Positions 26,101-35,816 of a stretch of DNA of 64,000 nt are shown one piece after another. A program made the position numbers and the translations under genes. Position 1 is the first letter of the stretch; each line of letters opens with the position of its first letter. Under the pieces are notes generated by a model. The model was not told the DNA's origin and did no database searches. It was given only the letters and a program-made list of their open reading frames with translations. This DNA comes from Tritrichomonas musculus (lineage: Eukaryota > Parabasalia > Tritrichomonadida > Tritrichomonadidae). The stretch lies in assembly GCA_039105265.1 (NCBI GenBank), contig JAPFFF010000022.1:1612001-1676000 (forward strand), written 5' to 3'.

Positions 26101-26379
26101 TTATTTTTTCTCTGAAAAATAACCAATCAGAAAGAAAATGAAAAAGATGGAGAACAACATAATTGCATATATTTGACAATCAAAAACATTCATGTCTCGA
26201 ACCTCTGCTTCAACAAGTTTTTGGTTAATTAGTTCAAGTTCTTTTTCAAGTACTCTTTTCTTATCAAATAATTCGAAGGATGGTTTTTCTTTGAATTCAT
26301 GAATTGTTTCTTGCAATTGATTGAATATTATCTTTTTCTTTTTTCTTAAAATAAATGCAAGTTCATTTATTTCGCTCAT
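26101..26379 (-). CDS. Short coiled-coil membrane protein or N-terminal part of the 25042 gene
   Basis: 92 residues: basic coiled-coil region, then a hydrophobic segment at about 70-88 (YAIMLFSIFFIFFLIGYF) that would span a membrane, ending FSEKK just before TAA. The same frame continues for 350 residues after the stop. A trichomonad-type initiator TCACTT lies 10 nt before ATG. It could be a genuine small membrane protein; the absence of an ATG in the following frame argues for a formerly longer protein. Confidence 0.55.
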   Translation of the reverse strand: MSEINELAFILRKKKKIIFNQLQETIHEFKEKPSFELFDKKRVLEKELELINQKLVEAEVRDMNVFDCQIYAIMLFSIFFIFFLIGYFSEKK

Positions 26380-26436
26380 TTTAAAAAGTGAAGTGATGAA
26401 GTGAAAATAAACGGCTAAAATTTTAATTCAAAAAGT

Positions 26437-28672
26437 TTATTTAGAATATTCAAAATATTTTTCTCTTTTTCCTTCTTCATAATTTGTTTTTATTTTTCTG
26501 AAGAATTCATTTAAAGTTGAAACGGTCATATCTTTGTTCATTGAAAAACATGGTTGTCCTTGAGTTAAATCAAATTGAATACTTTTTCCGTTAAATAAGT
26601 ATTCATAAAGTTTCATTAAATCACCTTTGAATTTTGAATTAGCTGCATGATAAATTGAATTTAATGTTATTCCTTTTCCTCGAATAACATAATCAATTTC
26701 ATTAGTTGAATCAGTTATTTTGTGAATATACATTTTTTTCATTAGAAAATAAGCTTCAATTGACCATCGCATTTCATCATGGTCTTTAATTGAAGGAAAA
26801 TCACAATGAAATTGACCTAGATTATTTCCTATCAATTTTCTATTGTATTTCTTTTCATATTCAACTTCTAATTTAACTAAATCAGGGCATTCAATCATAA
26901 AACTATCCGTATCGACATAATAAATATGACAACCTTTATCAAAAGCTAAACACATAACTTCATTCATAATTCTTTTAGACATTGAAAGAACTTGAATTCC
27001 TAACAAAGAAAAATTGAAATGTTTATCAATTGGTTTCAATGTTTTAACGGCTGAAATTTCAGAATCATTTAATTCAATTGATTCAACAATTTTATTATAA
27101 TTTTTGGTCCAAAATTTATTTAATTCATCACCTTTCTTTAAATATTTCCAATCTTTTTCAACAGGTCTTTCAATTTATATAATTCTTGCAACGGATTTTT
27201 TTCTTTTTGATATTCTGTTCTTTTATCAAATATTTTTTGAATTTCTTCTTGAATTGTATAATCTCTTTTTCCAGACCAATAATAGCCTCTCAAAATTTTG
27301 TATTCAATTTTTTGAAATTCAATTAAATCTTCTAAATAAATATTATCAACTATCATCTTAATTTTTTCACCTTCTTTTAATTTGTCATCATTTAAATTTA
27401 TTCCATTAACTTTTCTAACAATTAATGGAAAAGCATAATGTTTGTTAACTTTTGAAATTTCAATTTCAACAATATAAGCACCTTGTTTTGATAAGAATTC
27501 AATGTTTAATTGGTCTGGTGAAATTACTTGTGGGATTCCTTCAACTGTATATAATCTTCTCATTGCACTTGGATATAAACTTTTTGCATCAAAATCGGTT
27601 AAATTTATCATTGTATGCCACTTTTTGTTATAAGCAGTCATGCATCTTCCTCCATAAATTGCATGAGAAAAAAATTTTCTAACAACTCCACCAATTTTAT
27701 ATAAATTCTTACCGTAATAAACTTTTCTATTAAAAACTTCATTTGCCAATGAACTTATTGAAATAAATTTAAATGGGTCAATTTTGAAGTCATCTAAGAA
27801 ACCTTTTCTAAATTTATTGAAACCTAATCTTAAAATATTAACGTCTTGTTCACAATAAAATTGAGAATATTTATACATATCAAATTCAAAATATTTAATT
27901 CTACAACCAGGAATTGAATCAATATTTCTAACAAAATTTAAATAATCTTCATTTGACCATTTTTTATCTTCATTTTGACCTACTTCTGAAATTTTCCCTC
28001 TATTATAAATTAATCGGTCTAACGTATAATATTTGTAAGGGAAAATTTCTTTTTTAATTTCACCTAATTCAGAAGTTAAATTAAACATTTTAGGTAATTT
28101 TTCTATTTACAATTCAAAATTGGTAAAGTATCTTTGAAATGTAAAATTTTCCCTTTGAAATTTATATCGGTCATCATTGTTTTAGTTCCTTTAATTATAG
28201 ATTTTTGAATACCAAATGAAGCTAACATTCTAATATCATAAGATAAATTGTGAAAATAAATAATTGATTCATCAGGTAAAAATTCTAATAATTTAATATT
28301 ACAATTTTTTCCTCTAAAAGTTTTGTTAACGGTTACATTTTCATTTTGAATAACACACATATAAGGTCTATGAATTTTACCTGAAACATCTGCTTCAAAA
28401 TCACAATACCAATAAGTTTGATAGAATTTTTTCTTAGGTTCTTTATATTTCTTAGGTTCAATTAATTGAATACAAAAATTCTTATCAAATTCTAATTTAA
28501 TATTTGAAACATCATTCTCAATTTCATTATAATAAATTGTATTGAGAATTGAATATTCACCATAAGTTATTGGTTTAAATAAATTCTTTTTAAATAATAA
28601 TCGAACTAAATTTGAGGAACTAATGAAATATTTAGATTTCCTCCAATATCTTTGATTATTATGTTTTGAAGT
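26437..28672 (-). pseudogene. DNA polymerase B (protein-primed type), broken, of A2
   Basis: Three frames together match a Polinton PolB. 28672-28103: exonuclease I YWYCDFEAD and exonuclease II YFHNLSYDIR. 28088-27138: motif A FDAKSLYPSAM. 27039-26437: motif C YYVDTDSFMIE and the KGITLN segment. Lesions: the N-terminus is removed by insertion of B at 28673; a single-base loss near 28100 shifts frame after DTLPILNCK; and near 27168-27173 the motif B region (NSxYGK in elements B and C) is missing altogether, with a second frame change. It therefore cannot make a working polymerase. Confidence 0.85.
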
Positions 28673-28682
28673 AGTAGTAATA

Positions 28683-28981
28683 CTAAGGAGGGCTACGATC
28701 TATCGATCTCCGCCCCTCCTTAGAACACAAGTAACACCTTATCGATAGTACTATGATAACTCCATATGAACGACCATTATATCGATAACGATTAACATCA
28801 ACGATAGTGTCATAATAGCTTATCATTAATGATATTAACATCATCAGTATGCCAATAATAGTTCATTAGTGTCGATTAATGGCGTTGATTAATGGCGTTG
28901 ATACATCCAGTATGTATGATCTTGCATGCGTCATCTCTATCGAATTCTGTACGAGTAACACCTTATCGATAGTACCATGAT
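28683..28981. repeat. B subterminal hairpin and direct repeats
   Basis: A hairpin with perfect 10-bp arms (CTAAGGAGGG at 28683-28692, CCCTCCTTAG at 28714-28723) lies 10 bp inside the element end. A 27-bp direct repeat (GTAACACCTTATCGATAGTA followed by CTATGAT or CCATGAT) occurs at 28731-28757 and 28955-28981. No gene lies in 28673-29037. Such subterminal repeats may bind transposition or replication proteins. Confidence 0.75.
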
Positions 28982-29037
28982 AGATTAATTAGACCGATCA
29001 CTCTATCGATATTAATCTAACTTTTATTCATCGACAA

Positions 29038-29367
29038 ATGACTACTAACTACTATATCCATTCAGCTGATTTCGAATGTGATAACGTTCCTGTCTATATC
29101 ATGCCAGCTGATATCAAACGAATAGTATCTCATAATCGTCATACATTCCATAAACGAATCTTCTTCTTCAGTCCGAGTGAACGTCAAGTATATCGTTACG
29201 ATCCTCTCATGAAAATCGTCCAATTAGTGAAGGGTGGTGAGATCGGTAATTCATTGAAGTTCAATCTAGTAACGGACGAGTCTAGACATGATAGCCTATA
29301 TGTTAGTGATCGAATGATAGCTTATACATCGAATATGAGTAAGATCGAATTGATAAAGAGTAAGTGA
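29038..29367 (+). CDS. Uncharacterised 109-residue protein of B
   Basis: First gene inside the left end of B. A compact strand-rich sequence (PVYIMPADIKRIVSHNRHTF, FFFSPSERQVYRYD) with no recognised motif. The start follows AACTTTTATTCATCGACAA. It is in the same orientation as PolB. Function unknown. Confidence 0.55.
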   Translation: MTTNYYIHSADFECDNVPVYIMPADIKRIVSHNRHTFHKRIFFFSPSERQVYRYDPLMKIVQLVKGGEIGNSLKFNLVTDESRHDSLYVSDRMIAYTSNMSKIELIKSK

Positions 29368-29419
29368 TGAATTCGCTGACGATGAAGAGTAAATGATGTT
29401 TATTTTTGGTTTCATTGAA

Positions 29420-29617
29420 ATGAGTGTTAAATCCATAGACGTTCTTGGTCGTAAAGTAGAATCCTCTATAGATTACTCGGAACCGACTCAAGATGAAATC
29501 GATAGAATACTATACGATGATATTCATATACGTGTCATCGTAAATGTCAATTCGACGGATGATTCCATTAATGTCGGTACTAACGTTATTATTGATGTGG
29601 ATGATAATTATTGTTAG
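29420..29617 (+). CDS. Uncharacterised acidic 65-residue protein
   Basis: Start chosen at 29420 (MSVKSIDVLGRKVESS) because TATTTTTGG lies 10 nt before it, the box seen before other B and C genes; an in-frame ATG at 29393 lies before the box. Rich in Asp/Ile/Val at the C-terminus (IHIRVIVNVNSTDDS). It ends 30 bp before PolB. Not recognised. Confidence 0.5.
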   Translation: MSVKSIDVLGRKVESSIDYSEPTQDEIDRILYDDIHIRVIVNVNSTDDSINVGTNVIIDVDDNYC

Positions 29618-29647
29618 ACTATGAAAATTATTTTTTATTTATCGTAA

Positions 29648-32600
29648 ATGACGAAGTTGTTGAGTAGACTATCGAAATCTGAGATTCTATCATTACCAGG
29701 GTTTGATAGATATGGATCACTCAAGATCAAAGAGTTGAAACCTATATTGAAGAAGAGTATCAAACAGATGAATATCGCTTTTAGAGGTGTACGTGTATCT
29801 GATTACGTTAATCGTTTCAATGAAATCAAACGTGAACAGAAACAGTCTGATGACGATCTATTCGAACGAATGTCGACAATGAAACATCAACAACAGAAAC
29901 AACATCAAAGTCATGAACAGTATAAACAGTCATTGAAAGATACAGCTATGTTCGAACGTTCATTGATGAATATGAGTGAACTCTATTCAGTTCCAAAACC
30001 AAGTGAATCTAAACTATTCATCGAATCGTTAATGAATGTCGATACTGAATATACGACAACCAAATCCGATGAACGACTCCGTTATGAAGAGAATGTTCAT
30101 GACAAAGATGAGTATCAAAACGAAATGAAGAGAATGATGATCGCTGTTAAGAATCATGAAACATTTGAAATCGATATCAATGATGATAGTGAGAAACAAT
30201 ACGCTTTCGTTCAAGTGTTACGACATATTCGTAAGATGAAATCATCTAAATGGAGACCTTACGTATTAGGTTTCGATATGGATGGACACGGTAGAGTGTT
30301 TCCATTAAATAAAGAGTCCGATCTCGAAACCATGATCCGATGTATCCTCGGTGAAATCACTGTAGAAGAATACTCTTCCGATTGTGATCCAAATTTAGTC
30401 GGTTGGGATTACATACCAGTTAGATTCGTTGTGAAGTTCATCGAAAAGAAGAAGAATGAAGAGACTGGAAAGACTGAGTTCATCGAAAAGGTTGATGGTG
30501 AAGAAGTAGTAGTTGAATCAGTTGATGACTTTCGTGACGCTTCAGATGGTGGATTCTTCCCATTCATCAACCTAATCAATGGTTTGGACTTGACTAGATA
30601 TCAAATATTCAACACCATTAACAAGAATAACTATCGTGATAACTGTTTCGTATACGCTTGTGTTCAATCAGGTGTGTTCAATGATGACGAACTTCATAAA
30701 CTTCGTTCAATAATGTTAACTCGATCGATACCAAACAAGAAGATATTGGAAATAGCTATTCAAATGAAGTGTCACTTCGTTGTATACAAATTTGATGATA
30801 AGAGAGATTCACGACATCAGAAACAACTCAGTGTTGATACTCGTAAGAATCCGAAAGTCATAGCTGATCGAAAGATTCAATTATTGTTATATAAAGAACA
30901 TTACATGATCGATATGAAAGAGATGATACCGATAACGAAGTTTTATATTAAATATCATGATGAGATTGATATGTTATATCCAAATATGAACATTCAACAA
31001 CGATTTCGTATTCGTGATATCAAAGATGATGATGATACTCCAAAATATAAACCAGATGATTGGACTGGAACTGAACTCACCACAGTTATTAAAACTATGT
31101 TCGAACATGGATGTTTCAGAGAGATCAATCAATGTGAACAGGGTATACTCGATACATGTGAGTTCGATAATCATTTGAATGACTACGTTAGTCTCAGTTA
31201 TGATGAAGAATCATGTTGTAGACTTGAATCGGCTGACACTAAGAAGATAACTGAATGGTCTCATATCTATTACGCTGATTACGAAACTGATGTAACTGTA
31301 TCTCCACATCGACCATATCTGATTTGTCTCTGTGATGACAAACATGTTGTACCATTCACTGGATCTAAACTCACGTCAACGTTCTTGATGTCACTCAAAA
31401 GTAATTCGTTAACGTACTTCCACAATCTGAAATACGACGCTTATTTCTTCATCCATGAACCAGATTGGGAGACACAGGTGACTCAACGAAGTGGAACTCT
31501 ATTACAAGTCGTTATGGACCATTATAAATGGATCAATGTTACCGATCCGAAAACGAAACAACCAGTTACGAAGAAGATTCGTGATAAACACTTAACATTC
31601 CGTAACAGCTATTCAATCATACCAGCTCCATTACGTGATTTCGATGACATGTTCAATCTAAAGGTTCATAAAGAGATAATCGCTTATCGAATCTATACTG
31701 AAAAGAATCTCAAACGAAAGACTATTCCATTCAGTGAATTCTATAATCAATACGTTAACGAAAACATCGATAAGAAATCCACTGACGAACTCGAAAAAGA
31801 TCGTGACCAATTGATTCGAAACGCTAAATTAGCTAAATCATACGATGAAACCAATAAAACAATCGATATCATGAAGTACGCTACGTTCTATTGTATCAAA
31901 GATTGTATTACGTTGATGGATGGGATGACGAAGTTCAATAACGATTTAGCTGAAGTGTTCACCAAAACCGATAAACCATGGATTGGTATTCATCAATTCA
32001 TATCTATCTCAGCTGTTGGTTATGATTTCGCTCGTATATATGGTTGTTTCGATGGATGTTATCTATTGAGTGGTAAACCACAGAACTTCATCCAACGTTG
32101 TGTCAGTGGTGGTCGTACAATGACAGCTAATAACGAAAAACAGTACATCGTTGATCGTATCCAAGACTTCGACGCTGTTAGTCTATATCCATCATCTATG
32201 TCAATTATGGATGGAGTCGCTAAAGGTAAACCAAAGGTGATTCCAGATGATTGTACTCATGAACAGTTAATGAGTTATGATACATTCTTTATCGAAGTCA
32301 ACATCAATAAATTATCGTGTAAGTCCAATCGTCCGTATAAGTTCGGTCATGTATTCAAACATAACGACAAAGGTTCGAAGATCTTCTGTAATGAAACAGT
32401 CGATCATTACTACGTTGATAAGATCACCTTGATGGATTTAATCGAATTCTATGATATTGATTACGAACTCATCCGTGGATACTATTTCGATGAAGGTTTC
32501 AACAAAAAGATCAATGAGTTCATCAAAACGTTATTCGATCTAAGATTGAAGTATAAGAATGAACATAATCCATTGGAGAAGACGATTAAACTGTTGTTGA

Positions 32601-33304
32601 ACTCCATCTACGGCAAATCAATATTGAAACCAATGAATGATGAAATCAAAGTCGTCAACAAGAAGAATCTTATATCATATATCTATCGTAACTATAACTT
32701 CATCAAAGAAGTATCATTCAATGATTCAACTAAATGTTTCGTTAAGAAGATCAAACCAATCAACAATCACTTCAATCTTCCACAGTTTGGAGCTTCTGTG
32801 TTATCGTGGAGTAAACACATCATGAATCAAGTGATGTCAACAGCTGAACAACATGGAATCGATATATACTATCAAGATACTGACTCGCTACACTTAAAAG
32901 AATGTGATGTTGATAGATTAGCTGAGATCTATAAAGAAAAGTATGGTCGTGATTTGATCGGTAAACAGATGACACAGTTTCATTGTGATTTCGATTCATT
33001 TCCAGGTGCTGTCGGTAATATTCATTCACGAAAGTTGATCGCTCTCGGTAAGAAATCATATCTCGATATACTCGAAGATGAAACCGGAAACACTGGTTAT
33101 CACATACGTATGAAGGGAGTTAGTCGACAGTGTATACTCAATAAGTGTAAACGAATGAATATCACAGTTGAAGAGTTATACGAACGATTATACAATGGTG
33201 AATCAATCACATTTGATCTCACTGATGGTTGTAACTGTTTTCGTAAGACGAAGTGTTTCCAACAAATCACATTACCACAGTTCTTACGTAAAGTTCAATT
33301 CTAA
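29648..33304 (+). CDS. polB: DNA polymerase B, protein-primed, of element B
   Basis: 1218 residues, intact. The N-terminal region includes a SAP-like helix pair (LSKSEILSLPGFDRYG) and an OTU-like segment starting DNCFVYACVQSG near residue 330. Exonuclease I is YADYETD (Asp544), exonuclease II TYFHNLKYDAYFF and exonuclease III YCIKDC. Polymerase motif A is FDAVSLYPSSM (Asp842), motif B LLLNSIYGKS (Asn985) and motif C YYQDTDSLHL (Asp1077), with a KGVSR segment near the end. This is the protein-primed family B polymerase typical of Polintons, which would copy the linear element from its ends. TTATTTTTTATTTATCGTAA precedes ATG. Confidence 0.93.
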   Translation: MTKLLSRLSKSEILSLPGFDRYGSLKIKELKPILKKSIKQMNIAFRGVRVSDYVNRFNEIKREQKQSDDDLFERMSTMKHQQQKQHQSHEQYKQSLKDTAMFERSLMNMSELYSVPKPSESKLFIESLMNVDTEYTTTKSDERLRYEENVHDKDEYQNEMKRMMIAVKNHETFEIDINDDSEKQYAFVQVLRHIRKMKSSKWRPYVLGFDMDGHGRVFPLNKESDLETMIRCILGEITVEEYSSDCDPNLVGWDYIPVRFVVKFIEKKKNEETGKTEFIEKVDGEEVVVESVDDFRDASDGGFFPFINLINGLDLTRYQIFNTINKNNYRDNCFVYACVQSGVFNDDELHKLRSIMLTRSIPNKKILEIAIQMKCHFVVYKFDDKRDSRHQKQLSVDTRKNPKVIADRKIQLLLYKEHYMIDMKEMIPITKFYIKYHDEIDMLYPNMNIQQRFRIRDIKDDDDTPKYKPDDWTGTELTTVIKTMFEHGCFREINQCEQGILDTCEFDNHLNDYVSLSYDEESCCRLESADTKKITEWSHIYYADYETDVTVSPHRPYLICLCDDKHVVPFTGSKLTSTFLMSLKSNSLTYFHNLKYDAYFFIHEPDWETQVTQRSGTLLQVVMDHYKWINVTDPKTKQPVTKKIRDKHLTFRNSYSIIPAPLRDFDDMFNLKVHKEIIAYRIYTEKNLKRKTIPFSEFYNQYVNENIDKKSTDELEKDRDQLIRNAKLAKSYDETNKTIDIMKYATFYCIKDCITLMDGMTKFNNDLAEVFTKTDKPWIGIHQFISISAVGYDFARIYGCFDGCYLLSGKPQNFIQRCVSGGRTMTANNEKQYIVDRIQDFDAVSLYPSSMSIMDGVAKGKPKVIPDDCTHEQLMSYDTFFIEVNINKLSCKSNRPYKFGHVFKHNDKGSKIFCNETVDHYYVDKITLMDLIEFYDIDYELIRGYYFDEGFNKKINEFIKTLFDLRLKYKNEHNPLEKTIKLLLNSIYGKSILKPMNDEIKVVNKKNLISYIYRNYNFIKEVSFNDSTKCFVKKIKPINNHFNLPQFGASVLSWSKHIMNQVMSTAEQHGIDIYYQDTDSLHLKECDVDRLAEIYKEKYGRDLIGKQMTQFHCDFDSFPGAVGNIHSRKLIALGKKSYLDILEDETGNTGYHIRMKGVSRQCILNKCKRMNITVEELYERLYNGESITFDLTDGCNCFRKTKCFQQITLPQFLRKVQF

Positions 33305-33328
33305 GTCAACTATTTTTGTGTTGATGAA

Positions 33329-33520
33329 ATGGAATATCATTTCGTAGACATCAAGGGGTTCAATGGTCGATACGAGATATCGATTGAAGAACCATACATA
33401 ATTCGCGATAAGTTAACATATTACGTCATTGATGAGTGGCATAACAATTATGGAGATGTCGGTGTTATCTTAAACGGTGAATTCTATCTCATTACTGAGT
33501 TGATTTCAAACTTAAATTGA
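33329..33520 (+). CDS. NUMOD4-like domain protein without nuclease
   Basis: 63 residues. The pattern DIKGFNGRYEISIEEPYIIR followed by VGVILNGEFYLITELI aligns with the N-terminal half of the NUMOD4-HNH protein at 60616-61185 (DHEDYEILNEYPLTIR, then WLNHQPYLKHILIS) of the same element, but the HNH half is absent. It could be a DNA-binding remnant or an inhibitor/partner of the HNH enzyme; both are guesses. CTATTTTTGTGTTGATGAA precedes ATG. Confidence 0.55.
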   Translation: MEYHFVDIKGFNGRYEISIEEPYIIRDKLTYYVIDEWHNNYGDVGVILNGEFYLITELISNLN

Positions 33521-33544
33521 ATCTATTATTTTTATTCTACCGAA

Positions 33545-34006
33545 ATGTCTGTCGAAATCAAACCAACCGTCAAAAGCTTCGTCGAAACCATTCATCCAAT
33601 CAACACTGATAAACTCTACGTGTATCTCGATAGTAAGATCTATCCAAACGAGTTCGGTATCAGTGTTCGTCCATTACTCGTCAAATACGGATCAACTGTT
33701 ATAGACATGTCCAAGATGATCGATATGTTTGGTAAGGTTCCATACATCACAGTGAAAGAGAATCGTTTTCGATCAGTATATAGAGATCCAATGTTGATGA
33801 CAATCGATTTGAAAACAAAACAATACAAAGACAACACTTATTATCAATACTTCATCGATAAACTATGTTTACAATCCGAATTGAAGAGATATGAAGTGAT
33901 CTACAACAAAGCTCATAAAGTCATCAGTGAATATAAACAAACGATCACTAAGAGTCAATCAGTTGATGATTTCCGTGAGATTGATAAAGATGACGAACCA
34001 ATCTAA
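33545..34006 (+). CDS. Uncharacterised 153-residue protein of B
   Basis: Mixed strand and helix (KLYVYLDSKIYPNEFGISVR, then a C-terminal Lys/Glu helix). It follows PolB on the same strand, 38 bp after the NUMOD4-like gene and before the non-coding locus. TTATTTTTATTCTACCGAA precedes ATG. Not recognised. Confidence 0.55.
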   Translation: MSVEIKPTVKSFVETIHPINTDKLYVYLDSKIYPNEFGISVRPLLVKYGSTVIDMSKMIDMFGKVPYITVKENRFRSVYRDPMLMTIDLKTKQYKDNTYYQYFIDKLCLQSELKRYEVIYNKAHKVISEYKQTITKSQSVDDFREIDKDDEPI

Positions 34007-34018
34007 ATGGATTCATTC

Positions 34019-34253
34019 TATTTTTGATCAAAAAAGATGATCATCATCGAACAAAAACCAACTGTCTTCGTAGATGCGTCATGCATTCGATATGAGATGA
34101 TACGTACCCGGGATGATACCACCCCATAAAGAGAAACAATATGCATCTACTCGGTTGGGGAAGAGACTGGAAGTCTTTTCATTACGAGGATTACATTTGT
34201 CAACAAATGCTTCTGTGTTATCTATACCACAAGTAATAGTTTACCACAAGGTG
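34019..34253 (+). ncRNA. Candidate structured non-coding RNA of B, 5-prime part (interrupted by C)
   Basis: Starts at a TATTTTTG box (34019-34026). Stem P1: GTAGATGC (34070-34077) with GCATCTAC (34143-34150). P2: GGGATG (34110-34115) with CACCCC (34120-34125). P3: 9-bp hairpin 34160-34168/34172-34180. P4: CATTTG/CAAATG hairpin 34194-34209. A block CCACAAGTAATAG lies at 34228-34240. Element C has the same ordered features at 36386-36570, with compensatory changes in P1 and P2. No reading frame is conserved between copies. C inserted at AAGGTG (34248-34253), so the locus continues at 60057. Confidence 0.55.
34248..34253. repeat. Target site duplication of C, left copy
   Basis: AAGGTG immediately before the AGTAGT start of C; identical hexamer at 60057-60062 immediately after its end. 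Six-base duplication is the Polinton hallmark. The homologous uninterrupted sequence in C (36571-36576) contains one AAGGTG at the same place. Confidence 0.95.
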
Positions 34254-34353
34254 AGTAGTGATAGTGTATCAATAATCGGGACCAGATAAATCCCACCCAA
34301 AAACGCCTTTAAATGGCCCATATTTGGGCCCCATAAATTCCAAAAATGGCCCA
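34254..34353. repeat. Left TIR of C, 100 bp
   Basis: Identical over 100 bp to the inverse of 59957-60056. Starts AGTAGTGATAGTGTATCAAT. Identity stops after a CCAAAAATGGCCCA block. Confidence 0.97.
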
Positions 34354-34540
34354 TATTCGGGTCAATATTCAAAATCCACATACCGCATACTACCCCAAAA
34401 CGCTTATAAAACGCCCATATTCGGGCCCATACAAATTCCAAAAATAGGCCGCATATGGTCCACCTATGGCCCACCTATGGCCAACATATGGGACCACCTA
34501 TGGGACCACCTATAGCCCATACTGAATTCCAAAAATAACG
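34354..34540. repeat. Left subterminal repeats of C
   Basis: Short degenerate repeats: CCCATATTCGGG twice, then several copies of the type ATGGNCCACCTATGG up to about 34515. The right end has related ATAAGTGGNCCATAAG repeats (59930-59960). Probable binding sites for element proteins, or a replication-related array. Confidence 0.7.
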
Positions 34541-34578
34541 CGATTCTCAAACCAATTCGATTTTTTATCCAGTTAGAA

Positions 34579-34881
34579 ATGAATTCAGCAACAGCTGCCA
34601 TACCACAACTCTCCACTGTCGAAGCTAATGGTGTCAAACTCGATTACCTCGAACGCGTCATCCTCAAGAAATACCCCCAATGGAAATCCCTTGCATTCGA
34701 CTACCACAACGACGATGATTTCATGGACGATCTCATCGACACAATATCAAATTTCGAAACTGATTTGGAATCCCTTCGAGCCAAAATCATAGATGGTGAT
34801 AGCTATGATCGCAAGGAACTCGATTTGGGGCGTATCAAGATGCTATTGAAAATACTCGCATTCTCATATGAATATGCTTGA
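34579..34881 (+). CDS. Uncharacterised 100-residue protein of C
   Basis: Acidic, probably helical (FMDDLIDTISNFETDLESLR). First gene inside the left TIR. CGATTTTTTATCCAGTTAGAA precedes ATG. Not recognised; its location next to the KilA-N gene suggests an early or regulatory function, which is a guess. Confidence 0.55.
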   Translation: MNSATAAIPQLSTVEANGVKLDYLERVILKKYPQWKSLAFDYHNDDDFMDDLIDTISNFETDLESLRAKIIDGDSYDRKELDLGRIKMLLKILAFSYEYA

Positions 34882-34985
34882 GCATTTATGCATTCGCATT
34901 CCCATTATATATTTTTGGACTCAACTTCATATGAGGTAATAACTAGCTGGTTCGCAATGCAACTCAATTTTTTATCGAATTCCAA

Positions 34986-35759
34986 ATGGAATCAACTGGG
35001 TCAAATACACCAATGGCAGCTGTTATCGAACCAATCGATGATGAGTATGAATACATCCAATATAATGATAAGCTCCGTTTGATACATTCCATTAAGGATG
35101 ATATGTACCAGATGCAATCGATTCTCAATGCATGCAATTCCAAGAAGCAGGCTTATCGATGGAGGCAACTCGCTGAAACCAATGAAATACTCGATGAATT
35201 ATCGGCACAGCAAAATTGCTGTCCCGAGGATTTGGTGCAAAATCGAGTAAATATTGGTAATTCCCATTTGCAAGGTATATACATTCACCGACTACTGGTC
35301 AATGATGTTGCATGCTGGGCAAGTCGAAAGTATGCCATATATATTGCTCAGCTTTTGGATGCTCATTTTGAGAAGCAACGCGAGCAGATGAATAACAAAA
35401 TCAATGACCTCACTACAAGGGCTGTCCCCAAGGATCACAAAAATAGCTACCGATATATGATATGGCTTGAGGATCTCCCCAAAGATAAGGATTCTGTGGT
35501 ACTCCATCTTGTTCGTCGCAACAAGCATTCATGGAGGCAGGTCAGTAGGATATATCAAGATAAGAAGAAGCGCTGGATATTTATTGATGACCTACCCATC
35601 GCAATGACCCCGAATGAAGATATCAAGCGAATGGCCAAAGCTATGTTCAAAGGGGATGATGTCACTGTAGGTGGCACTAGGATTACCATCAAAAGATCAT
35701 GCCTTAATGATTTTCACACAGCTGTGGACAAATATTTCACAACCACAATGCAATCATAA
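34986..35759 (+). CDS. KilA-N domain protein
   Basis: 257 residues. Residues about 88-125 (QGIYIHRLLVNDVACWASRK then YAIYIAQLLDAHF) match the C-terminal half of KilA-N, a DNA-binding domain of phages, poxviruses and large DNA viruses. The C-terminal about 110 residues (YRYMIWLEDLP, LHLVRRNKHSWRQ) form a second domain of the kind often attached to viral KilA-N proteins. Likely a DNA-binding regulator. A palindromic CAGCAAAATTGCTG inside the coding region (about 35211-35224) also occurs in two non-coding spots of C. Confidence 0.75.
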   Translation: MESTGSNTPMAAVIEPIDDEYEYIQYNDKLRLIHSIKDDMYQMQSILNACNSKKQAYRWRQLAETNEILDELSAQQNCCPEDLVQNRVNIGNSHLQGIYIHRLLVNDVACWASRKYAIYIAQLLDAHFEKQREQMNNKINDLTTRAVPKDHKNSYRYMIWLEDLPKDKDSVVLHLVRRNKHSWRQVSRIYQDKKKRWIFIDDLPIAMTPNEDIKRMAKAMFKGDDVTVGGTRITIKRSCLNDFHTAVDKYFTTTMQS

Positions 35760-35816
35760 GTACATTCGAGTCAAAATCCCTGGAACAGTCGAAAATAATA
35801 TTTTATTTTTGCATAA

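Larger units (their letters stand above)
17707..28672. mobile_element. Polinton/Maverick element A2, decayed remnant
   Basis: Contains a giant disrupted gene, a coiled-coil gene with an in-frame stop and a broken PolB, all on the minus strand. It is bounded left by the A1 insertion and right by the B insertion, so neither natural end is visible. The remaining part, including capsid genes, would lie left of A1 and right of B. Extremely AT-rich. Confidence 0.7.
28673..34253. mobile_element. Polinton/Maverick element B, left part
   Basis: Begins AGTAGTAATACTAAGG within the A2 PolB, matching the AGTAGT start of C and of inverted A1. It carries an intact PolB and small genes on the plus strand. 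It is interrupted by element C at 34254 and resumes at 60057. Codon and base composition (more GC, frequent ATC, CGT and GAT) separate it sharply from A2. Exact start uncertain by about 3 bp because of the AGTAGTAGT run. Confidence 0.75.

Noticed and set aside
14672-26103. Alternative genetic code with TAA read as an amino acid
   Set aside because: Many genes end naturally at TAA followed within 20 bp by the next gene, and conserved proteins contain no internal TAA or TAG, so the standard code applies.
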